64,000 bases of DNA from Sciurus carolinensis (lineage: Eukaryota > Chordata > Mammalia > Rodentia > Sciuridae), in the NCBI RefSeq assembly GCF_902686445.1, contig NC_062218.1, forward strand, positions 372,001 through 436,000. The letters are read 5' to 3'. The translations under genes were made by a program, and so were the position numbers. The notes beneath the pieces are model-generated. The model was not told the DNA's origin, made no database searches, and saw only the letters and a program-made list of their open reading frames with translations. Below, piece after piece: positions 46,823-57,168 of the stretch (position 1 is its first letter; the number at the start of each line of letters is the position of its first letter).

Positions 46823-49015
46823 CTGTGAAATAACTGAGAGCAGGGCACAGCCTGCTCTCCACCAGCGTTCTGCAGGATGAGGCAGGTTGTAAACAGGAAG
46901 ATTCCTGAGTCGCCTCCTGAACTGAGGACTCTCCCGTCCCTGAGAGCAGCCTGCCCAGGTTGAGCACACACAGTGACTCCTGCCACCCAGGGTCACCTGC
47001 CCCTCCCAGCCCCCTCTGCCTGTGGCATCCACAGGCCAATGGGTTTAGCCCTGAGGACCCCTGCATGTCAGAGCCTGGGCTACCCAGCCTGTGGCAGCAG
47101 CGGCTGAGCCACCCTGTTGCTCTGGTCCCAGGAGCTGGGCCTCCTGCACCGACGAGCGCACAGTGCGGGGTTGTCAGCCTGTTCTAAAGAGAGACCTGGA
47201 AACTCACCTTCCAGATGGAGCTTCACAGGCAGGAAGCTGCCCAGAGCCCCAGCGGCTGAACTGACATCTGTCCACATTCCCTGTGGGGGTTGTGCTGGAC
47301 TAGGGAGAGGATCGAGTGGTCGGGGCATGGATGGAGCAGCGGGGGAGAACCTCTCCCTCCCACCACCTCCACTCCAGGGGCACCAGGTGGTTTGGTACAG
47401 GTCAGGAGGCCATGTGTCCTCCAATACCTCAGGCCAGGAGGAGGAAGCTGACACCCCAGAGATCTCGCCGCCAGCCCTCAGGGCTGCAGGGCGCAGAGCA
47501 GGGGACAGCATAGGAACCGGCCCAGGAGGGCAAAGCAGTGCTGTCAGGGCCAGGCGTCGTGCAGCCAGGAGCAGGGGACCCAGTGTCTGGGCAGGGCTGA
47601 GACTGAGACACGGGCCCTGGGATGCCACCTGTCCTGGCCAGGGCGGCAGCAGGAATACACTGTGCTGACTTCCGGCTGGTGTCCTTGGGCTCGGTCGGGG
47701 TCCAGTGCCTGGCAAGGTCGTCGGTATGGGTGCTGCTGGACAGAGACAATGCCCACAGCGCCTCTGTCCTGGACTTGCAGAGGGTGAGGGTGGGGCGAAG
47801 TCCTGGGGCGGAACCCGGGCTGGTACCTGGGCGTGGCCGCGTTCCGTGTTTCTGGGGGACCTGGCTCCTGCCCAGCTTCCCTGGAAAGGACTCCCTGGTG
47901 CCTCCAGCCTGCTCCCTGCTCAGTTCTGAGGACTCCCCAGTGAGCAGGCTGCAGAACATGCGTCCATCTCCTGGTCCAGGGCTTCCTGCTTCCTCTGGGC
48001 CTTTCTGCGTTATTACCAGGTGCCATGACTGCTAGGCCCATTGTTCCAAAGTGCCTTTGAAGTGGCCTTCCCTTGAGGGTTCAGCAATACCGAGAAGCAT
48101 GTAAGCGAGGCTGCAGCAAGGAGGGACCACACTGGCCCTGTGACTGGCCTGTGAGTGGACGTGGTGGCTCAGCCAAGCCCAGGGGACAGGTGACCCCACA
48201 GTGCAGAGGCACGTCCCAGGCCCGCCAAGGGCAGTGCCTGCCAGAAGGCCCCTCTCACACGTGCCAGTGAAGTTCTGTGGTCAGCAGCCTCCCAGGTGGG
48301 CAGAGCCTGGCTCCCGGCCCTACCCCAGAAGACGGTTCAGGCGTTTGGGGCTGGGCCTGGTCTCTCTGTGACTTGTAGATCCCCTGACTCTCCACCAGCA
48401 GTCCCCTCACCGTCCACCACTAGCTTCTGACCATCTGCTCTCACTAGGCAGTGGTGGTCCCTTTGTCCCTGTCCTGCCACTGGCCCAGGGTTCCGAGCGC
48501 CGGGTCTCTTGGGCTCAGGCTGTAAGTCGGCCACAGGCTGAGGGGACACAGCAGAGTCTTGCTGCAGAGCCTTCCCTTCCGGGTCCTTCTCCCTTCCACG
48601 CTCCAGGGAGAGTCGCGACGCGCCCCCCTGAGCCGGGCACCTGTGCTCCTGCTGCACGCAGCACAGACTCGCCTCTCTAGGACTCTGCGCAGGAGGAAGC
48701 AGCCCACCCTCGTGGCCGGGCTCTGCCAGGAGGCTCCCCCGCCTCCCTTTCCTGGGCTCTGCAGCTGGAGCAGGCCGGCCCTGTGCTCTCCTGGGAAAGT
48801 CCTGGAAGCTTGTCTGGGGCAGATCTGCCCCTGAAGGCCTTCTGGACTGAGGCCACTTGTACAGGACACACCTGGAGAGGGAGGCGCTGGGTCTCGGGCC
48901 AGCAGGGTGCAGCGAGGCTCCAGGACCCCAGCAGGAGGCCACGGTACCCTCCGCCCTCCCAGAGGGGTCCGCACGCAGAGGCCGGGCCCAGGCTGTTTGG
49001 TTAGCTGCTTGGTCT

Positions 49016-49187
49016 GGTCCTGGGGATCGAACCCCGCTCTGCCACTGAGCCACATCCACAGCCCTCTTTACTTTTTATTTTGAGTCAGGGCCTCACTAAG
49101 TTGCCCAGGCTGGCCTAGAACTTGATCCTCCTGCCTCAGCCTCCCAGTGGCTGGGGTCACAGGCATGTGCCACCATGCCCAGCTCAG
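49016..49187 (-). mobile_element. B1/ID composite SINE
   Basis: ID tail in reverse (CTGGGGATCGAACCCCG, CACTGAGCCACATCCACAGCC), then a B1 head in reverse (CTCCTGCCTCAGCCTCCCAG, GGCATGTGCCACCATGCCC). The 240-codon open frame on the minus strand to its left starts inside this element and is chance. Confidence 0.9.
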
Positions 49188-49689
49188 GCTGGGCTTTCCT
49201 GAGCTTTGCTCTCTAGGAGATGGCACTGTGCTTGGTATTGGGTCAGCAGTCCAGCACAGAGCTCCTGTCCTGAGGGTGATGGCCACGTGGGTCCTGTGCC
49301 CGCTCTGGTGGGCGGTGCTCAGGGCTGGCTCAGCTGACCCTCACCAGCGGCCCCGCTATGTCGAGAAGCAGTGGCCAGGGAGGTTGCTTCACTTGCTGGG
49401 GCCACATGTTGTAAGGGACATCGGGCCCCTGAGGCCCCTGTCCCAGCCTTTGGAGAATGCAGCCTGTGCTGGTATCCCTGTCCAGCACCTCTGCCCCCAG
49501 TGCCCATGCTGCAGCAAGCGGCTCACCTGGAGGAGAGACCGAGGCGGGGAGCCGCGGCTGGGCCTGCCGGGCTCTGGCCACACACACCTCTGTCTGTTCC
49601 CAAGGCCGCGGCCGCCTCAGGGAGAGGGTCAAGGCCGAGCTGGCTGTTTGTGGGGTCTGTGAACAGCCAGGCCTTCCCCTCCCCAGCGA

Positions 49690-50350
49690 GGAGGCTGCTC
49701 GCACGCACGAGCCCCATGTGGCGCCCGCGAGTGATCTGGCTCCAGGAGGCCGCGCCAGCTGCCTGCCGCCTGCCTGTGCCGCCCGCTCGCGTGACTGGCC
49801 GGCCTGTTGCTGCTCGGTTGCCGTGGCGACAGCTCTCTGGGGAGGACGGGCTCCCAGCTTCCCTTCTGCCAGGAGGAGCGCGGGGGGCTGTTTAGAATTG
49901 TTCCTTTTCCCCTCTTCTTTCCCTTTGCGTGACCTTGACAAAAATAATCTTTGAAGTACTTGCAGGCTATTTTTCTGCCTGGGGCTGGAAGAAATCAGGC
50001 TATTCCAAGAGTTTGCCAAAGGAAGTCCAGATGCTTGGGCGCTTGGCCTCCCTGCCTGCAGTGGCCGCAGTGGCCCTGGTGAGTGGGCCTCGCTGTGCCC
50101 ACCTTCCCAAGCAGCAGGTGCAGCGAGCCGCGGCGTTCAGCAACTGACCAGAGAGGAGAACCCCCTTAAAAATGCAACCCTTGGGCCAAATCCTTTTTCC
50201 ACTTGGAAAAGGGACCTCATTTTCCATGTACCATGTTAAAACAAAACCCAAACTTTGCAGGATTAGAAAGAGAGGGAAAGAAAATAAACACTCACCAGGC
50301 ATATTTGGGAGACGGTCCCACATGTGTGCGACTATTTGGCGTGACGATTT
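49690..50350. promoter_or_regulatory. Second XRE-core cluster, candidate intron 4 enhancer
   Basis: Four extended cores occur in about 650 bp: TCGCACGCAC at 49699-49708 (minus strand GTGCGTGCGA, full consensus), TCGCGTGACT at 49787-49796, TTGCGTGACC at 49925-49934 and TGGCGTGACG at 50337-50346. The first two lie in GC-rich sequence, the last two in AT-richer sequence that is not recognisably repeat-derived. Such density is higher than expected by chance in this window, but I have not computed it. Enhancer function is inferred. 50351-50989 holds nothing recognised. Confidence 0.4.
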
Positions 50351-50989
50351 TGGACCAGAAAGTCAGTCTGATATTGAATCCATATGATTCCACAAACAGC
50401 ATTTTATGGTCTTTAAAAAAAATTTCTGCCTTGTGAGTTAAAATTAAGATTGTTTTTTCTTGTGACTAATCTCATAAAATCTTTTTTAAGAAGACATTTT
50501 ATATACTCAAGCCCAGAAAGCCTCTTTGGTCTTTGAACTATTATTAGGAGGACGTCAGCACGTCCTGCAGCCGTGGTACTGGGTACAACCCAGTGTGGCC
50601 CGGAGGGCACCATGCTGAGGACCACACCTGCCGGTCAGCCAGGCCTCAGTGGCCCCGCAGGGTGCATTGGACCCTGCGCTGCCCTCTAGCTAACTAGTCC
50701 CTGGGCTCCTGGGTTCTCATGCGAGCAGATGGCAGAGTGGCGAGTGGTCATGGAAGTGACGCCTGGCTTCCTGCCTGTGCCGGGCACCCCGGCACCCCAT
50801 CTGCACCTAAGTATTGGAGCAGGGGATCCGTGCCCGGATTCTGACGCCAGGTGAGGGACACCCGCTTATTGGACTCCAGGACGTTCCCTGAAGCAGAGGC
50901 AGGCAGGACAGAAACTCCAGGTGCGGCACTTGGAGCCGCTAGGCTCCTGAGCAGCAGTGGACACTGGGCACCCTGCCCTTTTATTTATT

Positions 50990-51170
50990 TGTTTGTACTG
51001 GGGATTGAACTCAGGGTGCTTTACTTCTAAGATACAGCCCAGTCTTTTTTACTTTTGATTTTGAGAAAGGGTCTCACTAAGCGTCTGAGGCTGGCCTTGA
51101 GCTTGCATCCTCCTGTCTCAGCCTCCCAAGTCACTGGGGTCACAGGTGCAGCCACTGTGCCAGCCACACT
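50990..51170 (-). mobile_element. B1/ID composite SINE
   Basis: GTACTGGGGATTGAACTCAG (ID, reverse), a T-rich joint, then TCTCAGCCTCCCAAGTCACT and GGTCACAGGTGCAGCCAC (B1 head, reverse). Confidence 0.88.
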
Positions 51171-51502
51171 CTGAGGGCAGCAGGTGGGCACTGAGCTGTC
51201 CACACTCCTGAGTCTTCCCTTGTCCCACAGGGATTGCAGGGACATGCATCAGGTGAACTCTCACCCTCTTGAAGCTGTCCCCGCTGCCTACACATCTGTT
51301 CCCTCCAGTACTCACCAGGCCAGACAGGGAACTACCAGTGTCCATGGGAGAGGACAGAAGACCAGAACAGACCTGTGGGATCACCTCCCCACAGGGGAGG
51401 AAAGGGCCAGCAGAGGAGGAGACCTGTGTGAGCCAGCCTCAGATCTGGGGCAGCAGCTCAGACACACGCCAGACTCTAACCTGCACAAAAGTCTGCACAG
51501 CC

Positions 51503-51697
51503 AGGAGCAGGGGCTGCACCTGTGGTCCCAGAGGCCAGGGAGGCTGAGGCTGGAGGGTTGCAAGTTCAGACCAACCTCAGCAACTTAGTGAGGCCCTGAG
51601 CTGAGCAACTCAGCAAGATCCTGTGTCACAATCAGAAGGGCTGGGGATGTGGCTCAGTGGTTAAGTGCCCCTGGGCTCAATATCCAGTACAAAAAAA
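51503..51697 (+). mobile_element. B1/ID composite SINE
   Basis: The degraded head GGAGCAGGGGCTGCACCTGT...GGAGGCTGAGGCTGGAGGGT is followed by an intact ID tail (GGGCTGGGGATGTGGCTCAG, TGGTTAAGTGCCCCTGGG) and an A-run. Confidence 0.88.
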
Positions 51698-52230
51698 AGT
51701 GCAAAAGACCTGGAAAGACATTTCTCAAAAGAAAACATAAATATCCAACAGGCACACGAAAAATATGCTCAACCTTACTAATCGCAGGACCAGCAAATCA
51801 AAACCACAGTGAGGCACCCTAGGAAGAATGGCAGCAGCCAGAGAGACGTGGTGGATGTGGAGAGGCGGGTCCTTGCATTGTTGGTGGGCATGTGAATAGG
51901 CACAGCCATTATGGGAAGGGTATGGACAGCTTACTATTAAAACAGAACTACTGAGGGTCCATCTGCACTCCCAAACCCTGCAGCACTGTTCACAGCAGGC
52001 GAGACATGGAGACCACCTGATGCCCGTCGGCTGGTGAGTGGGTGAGGGGCATGTGTTTCGTGTGCAGGATGGACTACTATTCAGCCTTCAAAAGGAGTAG
52101 GTCCGGACCATTGCAGCAGCACAGAGGGAGCTGGAGGACTGCTGGCTCGCTGAAGCCAGCATGGTCTCACTCGTGGGAGCTGCAAAGGTGGAACTCAGGA
52201 CAGGAGGAAGGACAGGACATGCTGAACACG
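51698..52230 (+). mobile_element. Old L1 fragment, ORF2 3' end
   Basis: Decayed sense L1: AAAGACATTTCTCAAAAG, AATATGCTCAACCTTACTAA, AGCAAATCAAAACCACAGTG, GGTCCTTGCATTGTTGGTGG and GGATGGACTACTATTCAGCC follow the order of an ORF2 C-terminal region. 52231-54924 shows nothing recognised. Confidence 0.75.
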
Positions 52231-54924
52231 GACGGCCAGTCAGAGAAGGACAAGGGCCGTGTGGTTCCACTCATGGGAGGTCCTGGGGCCGGAGGCACAG
52301 AGGAGGTTGCGTGGAGGTCGCGGGGCTGGGCTGGCTGGGGTGGCCCTCCGGGTGCAGAGCTGCTCTTCAGGAGGACAGTGGGGCCGGCTGCTGGCCAGGA
52401 GTGTGCCTCTCACCACAGAGCTGGGCACTCGGGAGTGGCCACTGTGGGGGTCTCACGTTGATGTGTTCTGTCACGTCTCTGAAGAGGTGGACACGAGTTC
52501 AGTGACGGGAGGGACACAGCAGTCTGACTTCAGGGGTCGCAGCCTTGTCACAAGTGCTGACACCAAAGGTGCGTAAGGAGAAAGAAGCCTCCGGAAGCAT
52601 TCCTCTGAGCTGTGGAAGGATGGAGGAGAGTCTTTGGCTTTGACTTTAAATACCTCAGGAGCGGCCCGGAGGTGGAGACCTCCTCTAGACCTGCTGTCTG
52701 CAGGCGGCTCCAGCTGTTGGCACCCTCCAACAGCCCCTGACCACGTGGGGAGACCCAGCCCCAGAAGGACGGGCCGTGTCCCTGCTGCAGGTCAGTGATG
52801 AGGTCTCCCATTCGGTGACACCAGCAGATCCCAAATGTCCCAGGTCCCCCAAGAAGGATTGGGCCTTGTGGGGAGTTGGACATGCTTGCAGACCAAGGGC
52901 CACTTCTTGGATGGCCTTGGTGGCCACGCGGGACCCTGCCCTCCTGACCAGCACTGGCCCACAGCCGCCCAGGCCCGCACAGGCCTGTCTGGTTAGTTCC
53001 TTGCGAGTTTCCAGTGGGTGTGGACTCTGGAAACCTGTCGGCCTTCAGGGGCGGATGAGGATGGGCGCGGCCATCAGAAGTGACCCAGGCCTGATGCCAG
53101 ACACTGTGAGGGCCGCCTGTTGGTCACCTCGGCCAGCCGGAGGCTCCCTGGCCGAGTGCAGGGGTTTGGGAGCTGGGGCGAGAAGCAGCCGGTGGGCGGT
53201 GGCCGCTGCAGGCCCAGCAGGAGCAGGGCCGCCGAGAGCTTGGGGGCTGCGGTGCCGCAGGGCCTGGCCTGAGACCCTGGCTCCCCACGCTCCCGGTTTG
53301 TCTCCTGCGCCGGCTCTGCCTCGAACCGGACTGTCCTGTGTGGGAGTCAGGGACCGTCTAAGTAGGGTGTGACCTGCACAGTCCTCACGGTGCTGCAAGG
53401 AAGGGCGGGAGCTCCCAGGACCAGGGGAGGCTGGGCTCTGGGCACTGGTGTCTGGACTCTGGGAAACCGTTAGGAAACAGAAAACGCCCCAGCTGCGTGA
53501 GCCCAGGCCTGGAGGGGGAGGCGCCAGCATGGGGTCCCTGAGGGGCGGAGGACCCTGGGGCCCAGACCTGCTGCACAGCTCAGGAGAGAGTCAGCAGCCT
53601 CCTTGGGACACGTGGTGACCACAGGGCCTCAGCCCCGGCTGGAGGGCGGGTGGGAGGAGGGACCCACCCTGGAAGCTGAGTGGCCAGCCTGGAATGGAGG
53701 GAGCATCCTCTCTGGACTCCTCAGTGCTCCTGAACACACTGACGACGCCTCAGACGCGGAGCCTGGCCCCGCCTGGACTTGGATGGCACCTGTTCACACC
53801 AGGCTCCAGTCTGTGCTGGACCTGGGCCGACGTCTGTGGTGCTGCTGGCAGATGTGACCCCTCCTGGCTGCATCTCCTCAGTGGCCCGTGGCCTGCTTGC
53901 CACCTCCATGTGGAGCGTGAATGGCCAGCGCCTTGGCAGTTCCATGATGTTCCTCAGTGGTTATGGTTTGGTTCCAGAATGTTCCCCAAAGGCTGGGTGC
54001 TGAGGGCTTGGTCCCTGGCTGGCGGTGCTGCTGGGCGGGGACTCCTGGGGTGGCCCTGGAGGTGCCGCTGCCCCGCCCCCCCTCCTGCCCCGCCTCCTGC
54101 TTCCTCCAGGTGCTCTGCCTCTCCCTGGCCCACGAAGCCACGCGTCCTTCCTCCCCAGGTGGAGTTTGTCCAGTACTTCGTCCCAGCCGTGAGCAGCTGC
54201 TGACTCGCCAGTCGCAGGCCGTCCCCAGTTCCCTGGGAAGGTGGCTGTGGGCGCTCTCGCCCCGCCTGCCCCTGGGGAATCCTTTCTGCTTGTGCTGATG
54301 GAATCCGTCCCTCGAGTCGCTGAGGCTTCCTCGTGTGTCCTGCGCGCATCTGTGGGGTGCGTTTGAAGTGCTTGGCTTCCTCGGCGTTTCTGTAGGTGGG
54401 CGCTACCTGCTGTTGTGTCCTCGCATTTGGCCAGTTTTCTAGTTCCTAGAGGTTACTGACAAAGGTGCTCCTTCCCCACTGATTCCTCAGTTGGCTGTTT
54501 CCTCCTGGCTTTGCCAGGGCTTCCCGGGTGCAGCAGAGAGAGGGGCTTTGCTCTCTGCCATTCCTTAGGCCTCTGGTGGATCTCTCACGTCTGATCGCAG
54601 CAGTCAGCACCTCTGCTGAGCTCTGCACATTGCAGGACTGAGCAGCGCCTCTTTAAGGGCCTGATGGAAATTCCTTTGGGCTTTGTGGTTGTGCTGTCTG
54701 TTCCAAGCACACCTCGCGGCCACCGCAGTGCGAATGCAGACAGCCGATAAGAGCTGGTGTGGTATATCCCCACGACAGCCATGCTTGGACCAGTTTGCAC
54801 ACCACTAGAGTGGGCCGTGGGGGCACCTTGCCTGGTTTCTTGATCTTGAATGCCTTGACTGTCGCTCCCTCAGGGTAAGATGCACACACACAATGTTAAG
54901 ACAGCATCAACAACTTCTGTTTCT

Positions 54925-55400
54925 GGAGTTTTTTTTCTTTTATCAGGAGAGTTTATTGCTTTTAATAAACATTGCAAAGAACAAGCCCTGGCTTCGGTGT
55001 GATCTCTGCCAGCTCAGAGCTTTCCGTGGTGTTTTGCTCCTGGCTCTGCTCGTTCCTTCTCCTGGTGGGGCAGCTGCTCTCTGATGGTCTCGAGGGCCCT
55101 GTACTCCTCCCTGCAGCACCTGGGCTGCTCCCTGGGCCTGATGCCAGCCTTGGCCTATGGGTTGGACACCTGCCACTCTCTGCTGTGCAGCTGGTCAGGG
55201 CTGGGTCCCTGCATCAGCAGTTCTGGGCCTTCCTCATCTTCCATGTGAGCAGGGGCTTGCATGTGGGTGCAGCCCTTATCCTGGGCACCTACAGGTCTTC
55301 CATACCAACATTTCACAAGCTCATGGAAACAGATACATAAAAACTCAGTAGAGAAATCAGCACACGACCCGCACACGCACTTTACCATGCGAGAGAAGCA
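54925..55400 (-). pseudogene. Possible retrocopy of an unidentified transcript
   Basis: On the minus strand a GC-rich sequence ends in AATAAA (complement of TTTATT at 54952-54957) followed by an A-rich run (T-run 54929-54936 on the plus strand), as in a reverse-transcribed mRNA. Open stretches exist in more than one minus frame (55406 to 55155, 55176 to 54943), which suggests a frameshifted coding region. I do not recognise the protein. It could equally be chance sequence with an A-rich patch. Confidence 0.25.
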
Positions 55401-55904
55401 GGTCACCTGTCAACGTGGAGAGGCTTCCATCTCATCAGGAATCCCAGAAAGGAGCCCATGGTGGGAAAGTGAGTCTCTACTTAGCAGACTAGAAAAGTTC
55501 AAAAGAAAGTGGGGGAAAGTGTCTAGCATGTTCAGGAACTAAGGGGATTGAACTGTAATGCACCAATAAGAAATATGGAAAAAATAACTAAGGGAAATGA
55601 GTCTTGATGTACTGCCAGCTGCCAGAGACTTCATGGACACTCCAGGCTCTGAACATCTGGGTCTCACTAGGACAACAGAGTCGTCTATGAACAGGGCTGT
55701 CCAGGGGGCCAAAGCCCCAGCTGTCGCACTGCCCAAGGGAACCCACGACTGGTCCAAACTGGTGAGGGCAATGAGATACTGAGAGATCTTCCACTTAGCA
55801 AGGCAGTGCTCACCAGGGCTCCTTGGACATGGTGAAGGACAGATGAGAGGGAGAGATGATGTCACGGAGGACGATGAGAGATCCATGCGTCATGATACAT
55901 ACGT

Positions 55905-56135
55905 GGCAGGTAATGCATGACAGATGATGGATGGACAGACAGACAGATGACACATAGATATGATTATCCTGATAGATGATAGAGAGCATAGAAAAACAGA
56001 TGACAGAGGTGATGGGTAGATAGATATGATGGATACATGGATAGATACATAGAAAATAGATGATCATCATAGTAGATGAAAGATGATTATGAAAAATAGA
56101 TAGATGAGAGAGGTGATGCACAGATGATAGATACG
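55905..56135. repeat. Imperfect GATA/GACA tetranucleotide repeat
   Basis: AT-rich stretch of GATAGATA, GACAGACA, GATGATAG and ATACATAG words without a pure long run. The flanking 55401-55904 and 56136-57078 hold nothing recognised. Confidence 0.85.
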
Positions 56136-57078
56136 GTGAGTGGATGACCAGGGGCTCTGGTCTCCTGTGTGTCTTCCTTGGACGTGACTCTGGCAAGTCG
56201 ATATGAAAGGGTGTAGGGCTTACTTTTCTTCAGTAAAGGTAGTCCAGCACAGCATGCTCATGTGCCTGAAAGCCCCACAATCGTGAGCATACCTGAGGCT
56301 TAACGACTGTAAGAAGTGCTGTAAATAATATGCACTAGTAAACCTGATGGCTGCATTTCCAGGAAACAGTGGATGTAAGGAAAATAAAACGCCTGCACAC
56401 ACTAACAAACACTGCCCAGTGGCACTGAAGCACACCCGTGCGGGCCAGCATCTCCCCCAACAGGCCAGGGCGATGGAGGCAAAGAGACCCGCTCCTCCAG
56501 GAGCCCGGGGCCCTCTGCGTGAGCAGGCCCAGGAGATGGCAGAGGGCGGTGCCTCCTGATTCCCTTGCTTGACACCACAGGAGGGGAGGGTTGCCCATTC
56601 TTACTGCACAGGAGGCTCTTTCAGGAGAACATAAGGGGCAGCCATGCAAGGGCCACCCAGCAACAGAAGCTGGCTGTCAGGAGGACGAGAGGAGCCCAGG
56701 TTATTTCAGCAGATACAGGCAGCACTTGATGGAGCTCAGTGCTTGTCATGTCAAAAGCTCAGAGACGCCGGGACCTTCCTCAAGAGTGGGCAGAAGGGTG
56801 GGAGGCCTCGCTAGCACAGCAGCCTGTCCTGTTCCGCCTGGGTCCATGGGACCTCCTCAGGTCCCTGTGATGACGGTTGTATCTCCAAGAGCACTTTGAC
56901 TCCCTGCAGAGAAAGGAGAACTGACCCTGTGGCCTTGTGGGCCCAACCACTGGCCGGGGCCACCTGCGGGGACCCGGCAGGACTGCCTGAAGTTCAGAGG
57001 GCATTTCCGGAGGCGTGGGTTTGGACGGGAAGCAGAGGGTGGAGACGCTTGTGTGCTGAGCCTTCTTGTGTTTTCCAG

Positions 57079-57168
57079 TCTCTCGATGGCTTCGCCTTGG
57101 TCGTGAGCGCTGACGGGATCATCTTCTATGCGTCGCCCACGATCGTGGACTATCTGGGCTTCCACCAG
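57079..57168 (+). CDS. AHRR: AHRR exon 5: start of PAS-A domain
   Basis: The acceptor TTTTCCAG ends at 57078 and a near-perfect donor GTAAGT starts at 57169. The exon is 90 nt, exactly 30 codons, phase 0 on both sides, residues 115-144. It reads [20 protein letters not shown] and continues to YLGFHQ. This is the first strand and helix region of PAS-A, nearly identical to the human segment of the same 30-residue length. PAS-A contributes to dimerisation with ARNT. AHRR has no functional ligand-binding PAS-B, so this is the only PAS repeat expected. The preceding intron is about 20.5 kb and carries four minisatellites. Confidence 0.97.

Noticed and set aside
47080..47715. Overlapping open frames of 211 (minus) and 183 (plus) codons
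   Set aside because: Both strands are open at once in GC-rich intron with no motif, so chance is the simpler reading.
48337..49059. 240-codon minus-strand frame
   Set aside because: It begins inside a SINE and runs through non-conserved intron sequence.
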